Positions 46,971 through 55,756 of a stretch of DNA of 64,000 bases are shown here, one piece after another (position 1 is the stretch's first letter; each line of letters starts with the position of its first letter). The DNA is from Pseudomonas putida (GTDB lineage: Bacteria > Pseudomonadota > Gammaproteobacteria > Pseudomonadales > Pseudomonadaceae). The position numbers were made by a program, and so were the translations under genes. The DNA lies in the NCBI RefSeq assembly GCF_002741075.1, contig NZ_CP016634.1:1782501-1846500 (forward strand), in the 5' to 3' direction. The notes under the pieces are model-generated. The model was not told where the DNA came from and ran no database searches. It saw only the letters and a list, made by a program, of their open reading frames with translations.

Positions 46971-47009
46971 GCAAGGCTCCTGTTGTTGTTTTGAGAGGGG
47001 CGTCGGCCC

Positions 47010-47082
47010 ATGCACGGATAAACCCGCTTCCACAGGGGCCTGTGATGAGTTGTGGGAGCGGGTTTACCCGCGAATGGGTCGC
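47010..47082. repeat. REP pair between hydroxylase genes
   Basis: GGATAAACCCGCTTCCACAGG and TGTGGGAGCGGGTTTACCCG, inverted relative to each other, in the gap between the oxygenase and reductase genes. It could dampen downstream expression of the reductase. Confidence 0.8.
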
Positions 47083-47108
47083 ATCCGTCACTGCGTGGGC
47101 ATGGCCCC

Positions 47109-48290
47109 TCAGGTCATCGCCGGATCCGGCTCCAGGCCCATCAACTCGCGGCCAAGGATCTGCGCACAGACGTCGTAGTCGGTGTAGGCGTGGGCACCGG
47201 TCAGGTGCGCATCGCGGAACAGCCGTTGCATCTCATTGCTCTCAAACCAGGCGCCGCCGCCGGCGGCTTCCATCAGGCGATCCACCGCCTGAATGCACAG
47301 CTTGGTGGCGTAGCCCTGATTGGTTCGCCAGAACGCCAGTTGCGTGCGAGTCGGGTACTGATGACGGGCGCTGAAGTCGGCGATTTCCTCCCAGCTCTTT
47401 TCCAGCAAGGCACGCGCCGCCGCCACTTGATGGGTGGACTCGGCCAGGCGCATCAGCGCTGGTGTCGCCGCACCGACCGCGGCTCCGGTATAGGCGCGTA
47501 CGCGGTTGCGGGTTTTGTCGCGGAACACCTCGAGCATGCGCTCGGCAATTCCCAGGCTGACCGTGGAGAACCCGCTGGCGAAATACGGACGATACGGGTT
47601 GAAGTAGATCTGGCTGTCCGGGTACAGGCCAAAACCTGCGGACTTGCCTTCCATCATGTCCTTGGCCTTCTGGATACGATGCTCGGGCACGAAGGCGCGT
47701 TCCACCACCAGGGTGCGACTGCCGCTGGCGCGCATGCCCACGGCATACCAATCGTCGCGGATCTGGTAGTCGCTGCGTGGCAACACGGCGAAGCAGTAGT
47801 CCTGCCCGCCTTCGTCATTGGCCCGGCGAAAGCCCATGATCGCCCATTCGGCGTGGTCGCAGCCGCTGCTCCAGCCCATCTCGCCGCTGAACAGCACGCC
47901 ACCGTCGATCTCTTCGGTACGGCCGAACGGAGCGATGCTGCTGCTGGCGGTTGCATCCGGGTCGGTGCCCCAGATTTCTTCCTGCAACTGGGCCGAGAAC
48001 ATCGCCAACTGATGGCTGTGGGTGCACAGCAGGCTCATGGCCCAGGCGGTGCTGGCGCAGGCGCCGGCCAAGGTCGCGATGCACTCGGCGAACGCGGGCA
48101 GGCTGATCTCCAGGCCTCCATAGGGCTTGGGCAGAAACGCCCGGTGCAGGCCAATGCCCTTGAGCAACGCGATGTTTTCAGCAGGCACAGTGCGCTCACG
48201 CTCGGCCTGGGCAGCATTGGCGGCGATGGCGGGCAGCAGCGGCTTAAGGTCTTCCAGCAGGGAGTTTGGCTTTTTCATGGTCTGGCTCAT
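47109..48290 (-). CDS. 4-hydroxyphenylacetate 3-hydroxylase oxygenase component (C2 type)
   Basis: A 393-residue ACAD-fold flavin monooxygenase. It closely follows the A. baumannii HPAH C2 sequence as I recall it: ALLKGIGLHRAFLPK-type, WAMSLLCTHSHQLAMFS, DPDATASSSIAPFG, GLYPDSQIYFNPYRPYFAS and the C-terminal CAQILGRELMGLEPDP. C2 uses FMNH2 from C1 and O2 to hydroxylate 4-HPA at the 3-position to homoprotocatechuate. The ATG at 48290 is chosen; an upstream extension of the frame lacks conservation. It is the first gene of a run to the reductase and permease. Confidence 0.94.
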   Translation of the reverse strand: MSQTMKKPNSLLEDLKPLLPAIAANAAQAERERTVPAENIALLKGIGLHRAFLPKPYGGLEISLPAFAECIATLAGACASTAWAMSLLCTHSHQLAMFSAQLQEEIWGTDPDATASSSIAPFGRTEEIDGGVLFSGEMGWSSGCDHAEWAIMGFRRANDEGGQDYCFAVLPRSDYQIRDDWYAVGMRASGSRTLVVERAFVPEHRIQKAKDMMEGKSAGFGLYPDSQIYFNPYRPYFASGFSTVSLGIAERMLEVFRDKTRNRVRAYTGAAVGAATPALMRLAESTHQVAAARALLEKSWEEIADFSARHQYPTRTQLAFWRTNQGYATKLCIQAVDRLMEAAGGGAWFESNEMQRLFRDAHLTGAHAYTDYDVCAQILGRELMGLEPDPAMT

Positions 48291-48596
48291 TGTTATTGGA
48301 CCTTGGCGAGCAGTGGCGTCTCGCTGATGAATGCCGGGCCAGTATGGGAGCCATCCGCAGGCGCTGAAAATGCACCTTCCGCAGCTCGAATTGTACTTTT
48401 CATGGACGATCCCAGGCTGGCAGCCTGGGTCATGGACGCTGGCACAGGCAGACAAGAACCGCTGCGACTGCGGCCTTTAAGCTCGGCCTGACGCATCTAT
48501 TCCTAGGGGCTCGCGCCTTGTCGCCCCGCACGGCCGCTTCCACAGGGCAAGCGATGGGCCGCGCCACACCCCGCTGACCCTACCCGGAGCCCGCCC
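48291..48596. other. Gene-free divergent control region
   Basis: A 306-base gap between the 4-HPA hydroxylase oxygenase and the divergent aldehyde dehydrogenase gene. It includes a weak REP-like stretch (CGGCCGCTTCCACAGGG, about 48529) and must hold both promoters. I see no clear sigma-54 site, palindrome or small gene in it. Confidence 0.6.
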
Positions 48597-50084
48597 ATGA
48601 GCGACATCTCTCTGCTGCCTTCGGTCACTGCCTTCCTGGCACGTGACCATGGCCTGTACATCCATGGCGAAACGGTCGCCAGCCAATCGGCCACGCGGAT
48701 CGCCGTGGTCAACCCGGCCAACGGCGAAACCCTCGCCCAGGTGGCCGACGCCAACCAGGCCGATGTCGAGCGCGCCGTCGCATCATCGCGCGATGGCTTC
48801 CACGCCTGGTCGCGCACCAGCCCCGCAGCACGTGCCGCAGTCTTGTTGCGCCTGGCCGACCTGCTGGAGGCCAACCGTGAGGAACTGGCACAGCTGGAGA
48901 CCTTGCAGTCCGGCAAGCTGATCGGCATCGCGCGCGCCTTCGAGGTGGAACAGGCCGCGCACTTCTTGCGCTATTACGCCGGCTGGGCGACCAAGATCAC
49001 CGGCCAGACCATCACCCCGTCCCTGCCCTCCTTCGCGGGCGAACGTTACAGCGCCTACACCCTGCGCGAGCCGATCGGTGTGGTGGTGGGCATCGTGCCG
49101 TGGAATTTCGCCACCATGATCGCCATCTGGAAGCTCGCCTCCGCCCTGACCACCGGTTGCAGCATCATCCTCAAGCCCAGCGAGTTCACGCCATTGACCC
49201 TGCTGCGGATCGCCGAGCTTGCCAGCGATGCCGGGTTGCCAGCGGGCGCGCTGAACGTACTGACCGGCGGTGGCTCGGTGGGCAAGGCCTTGGTGGAGCA
49301 CCCCGGTACCGACAAGGTGTCGTTCACAGGCTCCGTGCCCACCGGCATTGCCGTGGGCCAGACGGCCATGGGCGCCAAGCTGACCCGGGCGACCCTGGAG
49401 TTGGGCGGCAAGAATGCCGTGGCGTTCCTGCCCGATGTCGCGCTCGACAAGGCGGTGGAAGGGGTGATCGAGGCCGGCTTCCTGCATTCTGGGCAGATCT
49501 GCGCCGCCGGCGAGCGCTTCTACGTCCACCGCTCGCGAATCGACCCCTTGCTTGAGGCGCTGTCCCAACGCCTGGGTCAATTGAAAATTGGCTCGCCACT
49601 GGACGAAAGCACCCAGTTCGGCCCCGTGGCCAACAAGCCACACCAGCGCAAGTTGGGCGAGCTGTTCGCCACCGCCCGCGCCGAGGGCAGCCAGATCATC
49701 CATGGCGGCCAGATTGGCGACGGCCCGGGCTGCTTCGTCGAGCCCACGGTGATTCTGGCCCGCTCACCCAGCGACACCCTGCTCAACCAGGAAACCTTCG
49801 GCCCGGTGGCTACCTTCCTGCCCTACGACACCGAGGACGAACTCCTGCACCTGATGAACGCCACCCCCTACGGGCTCAGCGCCAGCCTGTGGACCAACGA
49901 CCTGGCCAAGGCCATGCGTATGATCCCCGAGATCCAGGCCGGCACCCTATGGGTGAACATGCATACCCTCCTCGACCCCGCCGTGCCGTTCGGCGGCATC
50001 AAGGCCTCGGGTATTGGCCGGGAGTTCGGCTCGGCCTTCATCGACGACTTCACCGAACTCAAATCCGTGATGATCCGCTACTGA
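48597..50084 (+). CDS. Phenylacetaldehyde dehydrogenase-like aldehyde dehydrogenase
   Basis: A 495-residue NAD-dependent aldehyde dehydrogenase. VPWNFATMIAIWKL, the general-base Glu in LELGGKNA and the catalytic Cys in SGQICAAGERFY are present, with GIKASGIGREFGSAF near the end. The sequence resembles the FeaB/StyD phenylacetaldehyde dehydrogenase group more than HpaE. Oxidation of 4-hydroxyphenylacetaldehyde to 4-HPA would link amine oxidation to the hydroxylase. It is divergent from the 4-HPA hydroxylase gene and followed by a LuxR gene and a MoaF-family gene. Confidence 0.85.
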   Translation: MSDISLLPSVTAFLARDHGLYIHGETVASQSATRIAVVNPANGETLAQVADANQADVERAVASSRDGFHAWSRTSPAARAAVLLRLADLLEANREELAQLETLQSGKLIGIARAFEVEQAAHFLRYYAGWATKITGQTITPSLPSFAGERYSAYTLREPIGVVVGIVPWNFATMIAIWKLASALTTGCSIILKPSEFTPLTLLRIAELASDAGLPAGALNVLTGGGSVGKALVEHPGTDKVSFTGSVPTGIAVGQTAMGAKLTRATLELGGKNAVAFLPDVALDKAVEGVIEAGFLHSGQICAAGERFYVHRSRIDPLLEALSQRLGQLKIGSPLDESTQFGPVANKPHQRKLGELFATARAEGSQIIHGGQIGDGPGCFVEPTVILARSPSDTLLNQETFGPVATFLPYDTEDELLHLMNATPYGLSASLWTNDLAKAMRMIPEIQAGTLWVNMHTLLDPAVPFGGIKASGIGREFGSAFIDDFTELKSVMIRY

Positions 50085-50095
50085 GGGCCGCGACC

Positions 50096-50773
50096 ATGAG
50101 CGCACGGGCCGCGGTCTGCGACGATGCCCTGGGCCGCTATTGCCTGCAGGCGTTCAGCCAGCAGGTACCGGCGTCCCTGGCAGCGTTCTATCGCATCGAC
50201 AGCCAGCAGCAGGCCTGCGACTTCCTGCTGCAGGACATGCAACTGCCGATGCACCGACGCTATCTGGAGCACTACCGGGAGTACGACCCGCTGCAGCCCG
50301 GGCGCTGCCTGGCGCTGGGGCGCCCGGTGGTGTCCCTGCGCCAGGGGCTTGCGCATTTGCCTCCGGCCCAGGGCCAGGCCTACCGGGGATTCTTGCAACG
50401 CCATCAGGTCGTCGACGTGGTGGAGATCATTGCCCAGGTCGGTGGCCGCCCCCTGGCCGGGGTGTCGTTGCTACGCTGTGCAGGCCTGGGCGAATTCCGC
50501 GGCGAGGAACTCGACCGCCTGCTCCCTTTGCACGGCCTGATGCAACTGGCCGTGGCCAGCCAGCCCTCGACGGCGCCCAAGCCGCTCGCCAACCAGGAGC
50601 TGACCCCCCGCGAACGGCAGATCGCCGAACTGCTGCGCGACGGGGCCAGCAACAAGGACATCGCCCGCGCCCTGGCCATCGGCCTGCCCACCATCAAGAC
50701 GCACCTGATCAACCTGTTCCGCAAGTTGGGCGTGAGCAATCGCACCGAGCTGGTCAGTACGTTGTACCTGTGA
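50096..50773 (+). CDS. LuxR-family regulator
   Basis: A 225-residue protein with a C-terminal LuxR HTH (about 160-220): TPRERQIAELLRDGASNKDI and LPTIKTHLINLFRKLGV. The N-terminal half is not a receiver domain; it lacks conserved Asp/Lys phospho-acceptor motifs. The start ATG (50096) lies 11 bases after the dehydrogenase gene, so they are probably co-transcribed. It likely regulates the dehydrogenase-MoaF-SDR set. The longer in-frame ORF (from 49889) overlaps the dehydrogenase and is rejected. Confidence 0.82.
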   Translation: MSARAAVCDDALGRYCLQAFSQQVPASLAAFYRIDSQQQACDFLLQDMQLPMHRRYLEHYREYDPLQPGRCLALGRPVVSLRQGLAHLPPAQGQAYRGFLQRHQVVDVVEIIAQVGGRPLAGVSLLRCAGLGEFRGEELDRLLPLHGLMQLAVASQPSTAPKPLANQELTPRERQIAELLRDGASNKDIARALAIGLPTIKTHLINLFRKLGVSNRTELVSTLYL

Positions 50774-50849
50774 CTCAACCATCCGGTTGATACCGCGCCC
50801 CGGCGCATCCCGGCACCCTGTGGACTCCACAATCACAGGAGTTACCGAC

Positions 50850-51668
50850 ATGCCGAACCCAACCGACTGGATCACCGTGGGCGCCCTTGCCGAAGGTTTC
50901 GCCCCCGAGGCATTCATTCTGCCTCAGCTGGCGGACCTGGCCGGGCGCACCTTGACCCTGCATTTCGCCAATGGCTGGATCATCGAGCACCGTTTCGAGG
51001 CCGAAGCCCTGCACTGGCAGGCTGCCGATGGACACAGCGCCGGCAGCGCGCCGTACCGGGCGACCTCGGTGCGCCCGGGCATCTACCTGGTCGATTTCAT
51101 CAAACACGAGGCCGGCAAGGCCTGGTCGATTTCCCTGGTGCTGGACACCCTCAGCCAATCGTTCACCGCCGTGCTCGGCCGCCTGCCCGAGGCCTCCCAG
51201 GTCGAGCGGGGGCTGTTTGCCCGCGCCTTGGCCGGCGAGCCACTGACCGATGTGCAGGCGCACTTCCATCACGGCAGCCTGAACCGCCCCTGGCAGGACG
51301 GCGCCTGCCCTCACGCACCGACCCAGGAGCTGGTGGGTTTGCGCAACCGCTACCGCTACAGCCCCACCGAAGAGTACGAGCACATTTATCTGAACGAGCG
51401 CTACTACAGCTGGCAGTGCCTCAAAGGCGTCGAACAGGGCCTGTGCGATACCGACCGCGCCCACTACTACAAGATCGCCGAACAGCTGTACCTGTTCGTC
51501 TGGCGCGAGAAGATCGTGCCGACCCTGGGCCTGGTGATGATCGACCTGCAACAGCACCGCAGCGACGGCAAGATCTTCGGCTACCAAGGCGCGGACTTCG
51601 ATGGGCTGTCTAACTTCCCGGTGTCGTCCCACTGCAGCGTGCTCAACCGCACGGAGTACGACCTGTGA
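50850..51668 (+). CDS. MoaF-family protein
   Basis: A 272-residue protein of the MoaF family (annotated in databases as molybdenum cofactor biosynthesis F). No conserved catalytic motif is evident; notable stretches are RTLTLHFANGWIIEHRF and YEHIYLNERYYSWQCLKGVE, and a late FGYQGADFDGLSNFP. I recall the family name traces to a monoamine-inducible operon of Klebsiella, which fits this amine/4-HPA setting better than Moco biosynthesis. The start follows ACAGGAG, 76 bases after the LuxR gene; the end overlaps the SDR (ATGA). Confidence 0.82.
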   Translation: MPNPTDWITVGALAEGFAPEAFILPQLADLAGRTLTLHFANGWIIEHRFEAEALHWQAADGHSAGSAPYRATSVRPGIYLVDFIKHEAGKAWSISLVLDTLSQSFTAVLGRLPEASQVERGLFARALAGEPLTDVQAHFHHGSLNRPWQDGACPHAPTQELVGLRNRYRYSPTEEYEHIYLNERYYSWQCLKGVEQGLCDTDRAHYYKIAEQLYLFVWREKIVPTLGLVMIDLQQHRSDGKIFGYQGADFDGLSNFPVSSHCSVLNRTEYDL

Positions 51669-52456
51669 CCGGCAGCGTACTCATCACCGGGGCCGGCAGC
51701 GGCATCGGCGAGGCCTGCGCGCGGCTGCTGGCCGCCCAAGGCTGGCGCACCGTGCTGGTGGGCCGCCGCCGGGCTGCCCTGGAACGTGTGGCACAGGACA
51801 CCGGCGGCCTGGTGCTGGCCGCCGATGTGGCCGACAGTGCCACCTGGCCGGGTCTGGTCGAACAGATCCGGGCCCATTGCGGTGGCTTGGACGGGGTGAT
51901 CGCGAGCGCCGGCGGCCACGGCCTGGGCACCGCCTGCCAGACGTCCGATGAGAGCTGGCAGGCCGCCCTGCGCAGCAACCTGGACAGCGCCTTCCACACG
52001 GCCCGCGCCTGCCTGCCGCTGTTGCGCGAGCGCCGTGGCAGCCTGGTACTGCTCGGCTCCATCGCCGCCCTGGCAGCCGGGCCGGCGGTGTGCGGCTATA
52101 CCACCGCCAAGCATGCCCTGATCGGCCTGACCCGCTCCCTGGCCCGCGACTACGGGCCAGAAGGGGTGCGCGTGAATTGCCTGTGCCCAGGCTGGGTGCG
52201 CACGCCCATGGCCGACCAGGAGATGCAAGTGCTGATGGACCATCACGGTGAGGATCTGGAAGCCGCCTACCGCCGCGTGACCGCCGACGTCCCCCTGCGG
52301 CGTCCGGCCAGCGCCGAGGAAATCGCGACGGTGTGCAGGTTCCTGCTCAGCGACGAGGCCAGCATCATCACCGGGGCAGTGATTGCCGCCGACGGGGGCT
52401 CGACCATCGTCGACGTGCCGACCCTCGCCTATGCGCAACTGGGAGACCAGCCATGA
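51665..52456 (+). CDS. SDR-family oxidoreductase (first of pair)
   Basis: A 263-residue SDR with the NAD(P) motif TGAGSGIGEA near residue 9, VIASAGGHG, YTTAKHALIGLTR (Tyr-x3-Lys) and CPGWVRTPM. Its start is coupled to the MoaF gene and its end to the next SDR. Its specificity is unknown; a role in converting a hydroxylated side chain or aldehyde during aromatic-amine use is a guess based on the cluster. Confidence 0.85.
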   Translation: MTGSVLITGAGSGIGEACARLLAAQGWRTVLVGRRRAALERVAQDTGGLVLAADVADSATWPGLVEQIRAHCGGLDGVIASAGGHGLGTACQTSDESWQAALRSNLDSAFHTARACLPLLRERRGSLVLLGSIAALAAGPAVCGYTTAKHALIGLTRSLARDYGPEGVRVNCLCPGWVRTPMADQEMQVLMDHHGEDLEAAYRRVTADVPLRRPASAEEIATVCRFLLSDEASIITGAVIAADGGSTIVDVPTLAYAQLGDQP

Positions 52457-53211
52457 CGGTCCGCCATGACTTCACTGGGCAACGCGTGCTGGTCACCGGC
52501 GGCGCACAAGGGATCGGCCAGGCCATCGTGGAGGCATTCGCAGCGAGCGGCGCCCAGGTCCTGATCCTCGACCAGGCACCTGCCGACGCGCTGGTCGACA
52601 GCCTGCGCGCCCGAGGCCGCGATGTGGGGGCCGTGGCCATCGACCTGGCCGATGCCCAGGCGATCCGGGCCCTGCTGGCCGGGCTGGATCGCCTCGATGT
52701 GCTGGTGCACAACGCAGCGTTCTTCCCGCTCACCGCCTTTGCCGACATCGACCCTGTGCTGTTGCAACGCACGTTGGCGGTCAACCTTGAGGCGCTGTTC
52801 TGGCTGACCCAGGGCGCGTTGCCGTTGTTTCGCCGCCAGGGTCAGGGCTGCGTGCTGGCGACCTCATCGGTCACCGGCCCCCGGGTGGCATACCCAGGGC
52901 TGTGCCACTACGCGGCGTCCAAGGCCGGAGTCAACGGCTTCATTCGCAACGCGGCGCTGGAGCTTGCGCCTTTGGGGGTGCGGGTCAACGGGGTCGAGCC
53001 GGGCATGATTCGCACACCCGCCATGGACAACCTCGGCGACCCCGCCCTCAACCAGCGCATCGCCCAGGGCGTACCCCTGGGCCGGCTGGGCGAGCCGGGT
53101 GATATCGCGGCGGCGATGGTGTTCCTGGCCAGCGACGCGGCCAGCTACATCACCGGCCAGACCTTGGTCGTGAACGGTGGTGCGACGCTGCCGGAAACCC
53201 AGGCGACCTAG
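52453..53211 (+). CDS. SDR-family oxidoreductase (second of pair)
   Basis: A 252-residue SDR distinct from its neighbour, with VTGGAQGIGQA at residues 14-24, LVHNAAFFPLTAF, the catalytic YAASKAGVNGF and a final ASYITGQTLVVNGG. It ends with a typical SDR C-terminal tail. Overlapping start and stop codons couple it to the first SDR and MoaF, so the trio is one translation unit. Substrate unknown. A stem-loop follows 12 bases after the stop. Confidence 0.85.
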   Translation: MTVRHDFTGQRVLVTGGAQGIGQAIVEAFAASGAQVLILDQAPADALVDSLRARGRDVGAVAIDLADAQAIRALLAGLDRLDVLVHNAAFFPLTAFADIDPVLLQRTLAVNLEALFWLTQGALPLFRRQGQGCVLATSSVTGPRVAYPGLCHYAASKAGVNGFIRNAALELAPLGVRVNGVEPGMIRTPAMDNLGDPALNQRIAQGVPLGRLGEPGDIAAAMVFLASDAASYITGQTLVVNGGATLPETQAT

Positions 53212-53223
53212 GCGCCGTGAATT

Positions 53224-53252
53224 GGCTGCCAGGTGCAAGCGACCTGGCAGCC
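53224..53252 (+). terminator. Terminator-like hairpin after the SDR pair
   Basis: An 11-base perfect stem GGCTGCCAGGT / ACCTGGCAGCC with a 7-base loop. It has no U-run but probably ends or attenuates the dehydrogenase-MoaF-SDR transcript before the porin gene. Confidence 0.6.
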
Positions 53253-53356
53253 ATGGGCAAGACCCGCACCTTGCATCCACGCACTAATACCGCGTTGTCG
53301 GCTCACACCGACCGCTTTGCCTCCACAACACCAAAAAAAAGAAACGAGGAACGCCA

Positions 53357-54679
53357 ATGCTTTTCACCGCACATCGCTCCGCCCTCGCCGGCGCGCTGGT
53401 CCTTACCCTGCTGGGCACCAGCCAGGCGGCCGTCGCCTATGAGCTGTACGCCGACGAAGACACTCACTTCAACGCCGACATGCTGGCGGTGTGGGGCATG
53501 TTCAACAGCCACAAGAACTACGACGGCACGCCTGGGGGCTCCACCTGGCGCGAAGGGTTCATCAAGTATGGGGTCAGTGGCGACCAGGGGCTGGCCGGCA
53601 ACGGCAGCCTGTATGGCGCGCTGAACTGGGTCAGCTCCGGGGCCTGGGGCGATGGCGATGCGGGCGGCAACCAGGACGGTTCCGAGCGCACCACCAAGAT
53701 CGAGGATGCCTACCTGGGCTGGCGCTCAGGCGACCTGTTCCCGCTGTTGGGCAAAGATGGCGTGGATATTTCCGGCGGACGCCAGGTGATCCATCTGGGC
53801 AGTGGCTTTCTGATCAACGATGACGGCCCCAACCTGGGCAAAGGGCCGGCCGACGGTGCGCTCAATCGCGGCGGCGGCTTCTACCTCGGCGCTCGCCATG
53901 CCTTCGACCGCACCGCCATGCTGCGCCTGGGCGGCCAGGACGGCCTGCACGGCAGCGTGCTGTGGCTCAAGTCGGACAACCGCGCCCAGGCCGAGACCGA
54001 ACTTGCCGCCGGCACCCTGGACTACACCCACGCCCTGGGCACCCTGGGGCTGACCTGGATCCACGGCATCGACGTCACCGACCAGTGGGCCAGTGAGTTC
54101 CAGAAGGCCCGTGAAGGCATGGACGTCTACAGCGTGCGTGGCGAAGGCGATGCCGGTGTCAAGAACGCCAGTTTCGCCTTCGAATACGCCTGGCAGGACA
54201 AACGCGGCGGGCCGGAACAGGCCTGGTACCTGGAAGCGGGCTACACCTTCGCCGACCTTGCCTGGGCGCCGAAGCTGACCTACCGCTACACCCGCTACTC
54301 CGACAACTGGGACCCGTTGTTCACCGGTTTTTCCAGCGGTTATGGCACGTGGGTGATGGGTGAGGTGGCCGGCAACTATGCCGGGCCGTTCAACAGCAAC
54401 ACCGGTGTCCATCACGTCGGGTTCAAGGCCACGCCCCGTGAGGACCTGACCGTTGGTGCGCTGTTCTTCGACTTCGATACCGTGCGCACGCGCGACACCC
54501 TGAACCTGGATGCCCAGGAGCTGGACCTGTACCTGGAATGGGCGGTCAATGACCATCTGATCATCAGCCCGCTGGTGGGCCTGTACAAGCCACGCAAGGA
54601 TGAGAGCAACGGCGGCAACCAGGTGGGCGGCAACGGCACCAACGTCTACAGCCAATTGACTGTCGCGGTGCCGTTCTGA
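53357..54679 (+). CDS. Outer-membrane porin-like protein
   Basis: A 440-residue protein with a signal peptide (LTLLGTSQAAVA-YELY), a Gly/Asp/Trp-rich beta-strand body and a C-terminal TVAVPF, the OmpA-like aromatic end of outer-membrane barrels. Its type (long, alginate export-domain-like) is common in pseudomonads near catabolic gene sets. It may take up an aromatic or acetylated substrate. A GAGG sequence and an A-rich run precede the ATG. It converges on the Dyp gene through a hairpin. Confidence 0.8.
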   Translation: MLFTAHRSALAGALVLTLLGTSQAAVAYELYADEDTHFNADMLAVWGMFNSHKNYDGTPGGSTWREGFIKYGVSGDQGLAGNGSLYGALNWVSSGAWGDGDAGGNQDGSERTTKIEDAYLGWRSGDLFPLLGKDGVDISGGRQVIHLGSGFLINDDGPNLGKGPADGALNRGGGFYLGARHAFDRTAMLRLGGQDGLHGSVLWLKSDNRAQAETELAAGTLDYTHALGTLGLTWIHGIDVTDQWASEFQKAREGMDVYSVRGEGDAGVKNASFAFEYAWQDKRGGPEQAWYLEAGYTFADLAWAPKLTYRYTRYSDNWDPLFTGFSSGYGTWVMGEVAGNYAGPFNSNTGVHHVGFKATPREDLTVGALFFDFDTVRTRDTLNLDAQELDLYLEWAVNDHLIISPLVGLYKPRKDESNGGNQVGGNGTNVYSQLTVAVPF

Positions 54680-54693
54680 GGCAAGGAGCCAGA

Positions 54694-54710
54694 GGGCTGC
54701 AAAGCAGCCC
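54694..54710. terminator. Bidirectional terminator-like hairpin
   Basis: GGGCTGC / GCAGCCC with loop AAA between convergent porin and Dyp peroxidase genes. Confidence 0.6.
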
Positions 54711-54725
54711 CATCAACCAGCTCCA

Positions 54726-55604
54726 TCAGCCCAGCAGCAGGCTCACATCCACGCCGGCTTCGCCCATTGGCGGGCACCAGTAATAGCCACCGGTCAGCGG
54801 GCGGCTGAAGCGGTACAGGCCATCGATGATGCCGTCCTCCAACCCGCTCATGCGCCGCAGTTGCACTTCGAAGGCATCCAGTGAATGGCCCAGGGCCACG
54901 AAGGCAAGGCCTGCGCCGCGCTCGTCGGCCCAGGCCACGGAGCGACGCACGACGAAGGCCTCGGGAGCGAAGCTTTCCTGGGCCGTGCGCTTGACGTGGG
55001 CCGAGGCTGGTGCGTCCTCCAGCTCTTCGTTGTCGCTCAGGCGACGGCCGATGATGTTGTCCTGCTCAACCTGAGGCAGCGACTTGAAGTAGTTCAGGTC
55101 GTGCTTCCACAGCTGGAATGCCGCGAAGCTGGAGCCAGCCAGGCCAGCCTGCTCGCCAGCGACGATGGCTGCCTCGATCGCGTCGTCGTCCACCGGGTTC
55201 TCGGTGCCGTCCTCATAGCCGCTCAGGTCGTGACCACCGCGGTGCAGGAAACCGTCGACGTTGTCCACCAGGCGCAGCGCCGGGGCCAGCAGCTGTTCCA
55301 GGGCCTGAGCCTGGAGGAGCAGCTCACCACGCTCCTCGCCACGCAGCCACAGCCACAGGGCGTGCTGGGTGCTGGGGTTTTCCACCACGGCATCCAACTG
55401 CGGGAACGCCCGCAGGCCCGGTACGTCGCGGCCCAACGCTTTGACCAGCGGGGCACCTACGCCAAGGATCAGGCTCTGGCCATCGACCTGCGGCAGCAAG
55501 GCGTCCAGCACGGCGGGCAGCGCCTCGACCGATTGCAGGGAGAAGAACAGGTGACGGGCATGGGCCGGCACGGGTTTGGCGAGCAGACCTTGCTGGAATG
55601 GCAT
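54726..55604 (-). CDS. Dyp-type peroxidase
   Basis: A 292-residue dye-decolourising peroxidase with the family signature GxxDG as GYEDG (residues 129-133; catalytic Asp132) and conserved heme-side features in ENPVDDDAIEAA and SAHVKRTAQESF. It uses H2O2 to oxidise phenolic compounds or dyes, or to deferrochelate heme in some members. No TAT signal is visible, so it is cytoplasmic or exported by an encapsulin-like shell. Its position next to a porin and amine-oxidase-bearing region (H2O2 producer) suggests peroxide disposal. A direct link is unproven. Confidence 0.9.
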   Translation of the reverse strand: MPFQQGLLAKPVPAHARHLFFSLQSVEALPAVLDALLPQVDGQSLILGVGAPLVKALGRDVPGLRAFPQLDAVVENPSTQHALWLWLRGEERGELLLQAQALEQLLAPALRLVDNVDGFLHRGGHDLSGYEDGTENPVDDDAIEAAIVAGEQAGLAGSSFAAFQLWKHDLNYFKSLPQVEQDNIIGRRLSDNEELEDAPASAHVKRTAQESFAPEAFVVRRSVAWADERGAGLAFVALGHSLDAFEVQLRRMSGLEDGIIDGLYRFSRPLTGGYYWCPPMGEAGVDVSLLLG

Positions 55605-55756
55605 AGGGGGCTAATCCTCGGTAAAAACGGGCATGCTAGAGGCGCAGGCGGCAAGCTTCAAGCGACAAATCGACTCGGCAAAAACCCATGGCTCTGCCAC
55701 AGGGCTGACGCCAACTTGTGGCTAGACTGCTTTGAACTTGCCAAAGGAATGCCGCC

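Noticed and set aside
48291..48596. A sigma-54 promoter for the aldehyde dehydrogenase
   Set aside because: TGGCAC occurs near 48438, but the required GC at -12 spacing with TTGC is absent.
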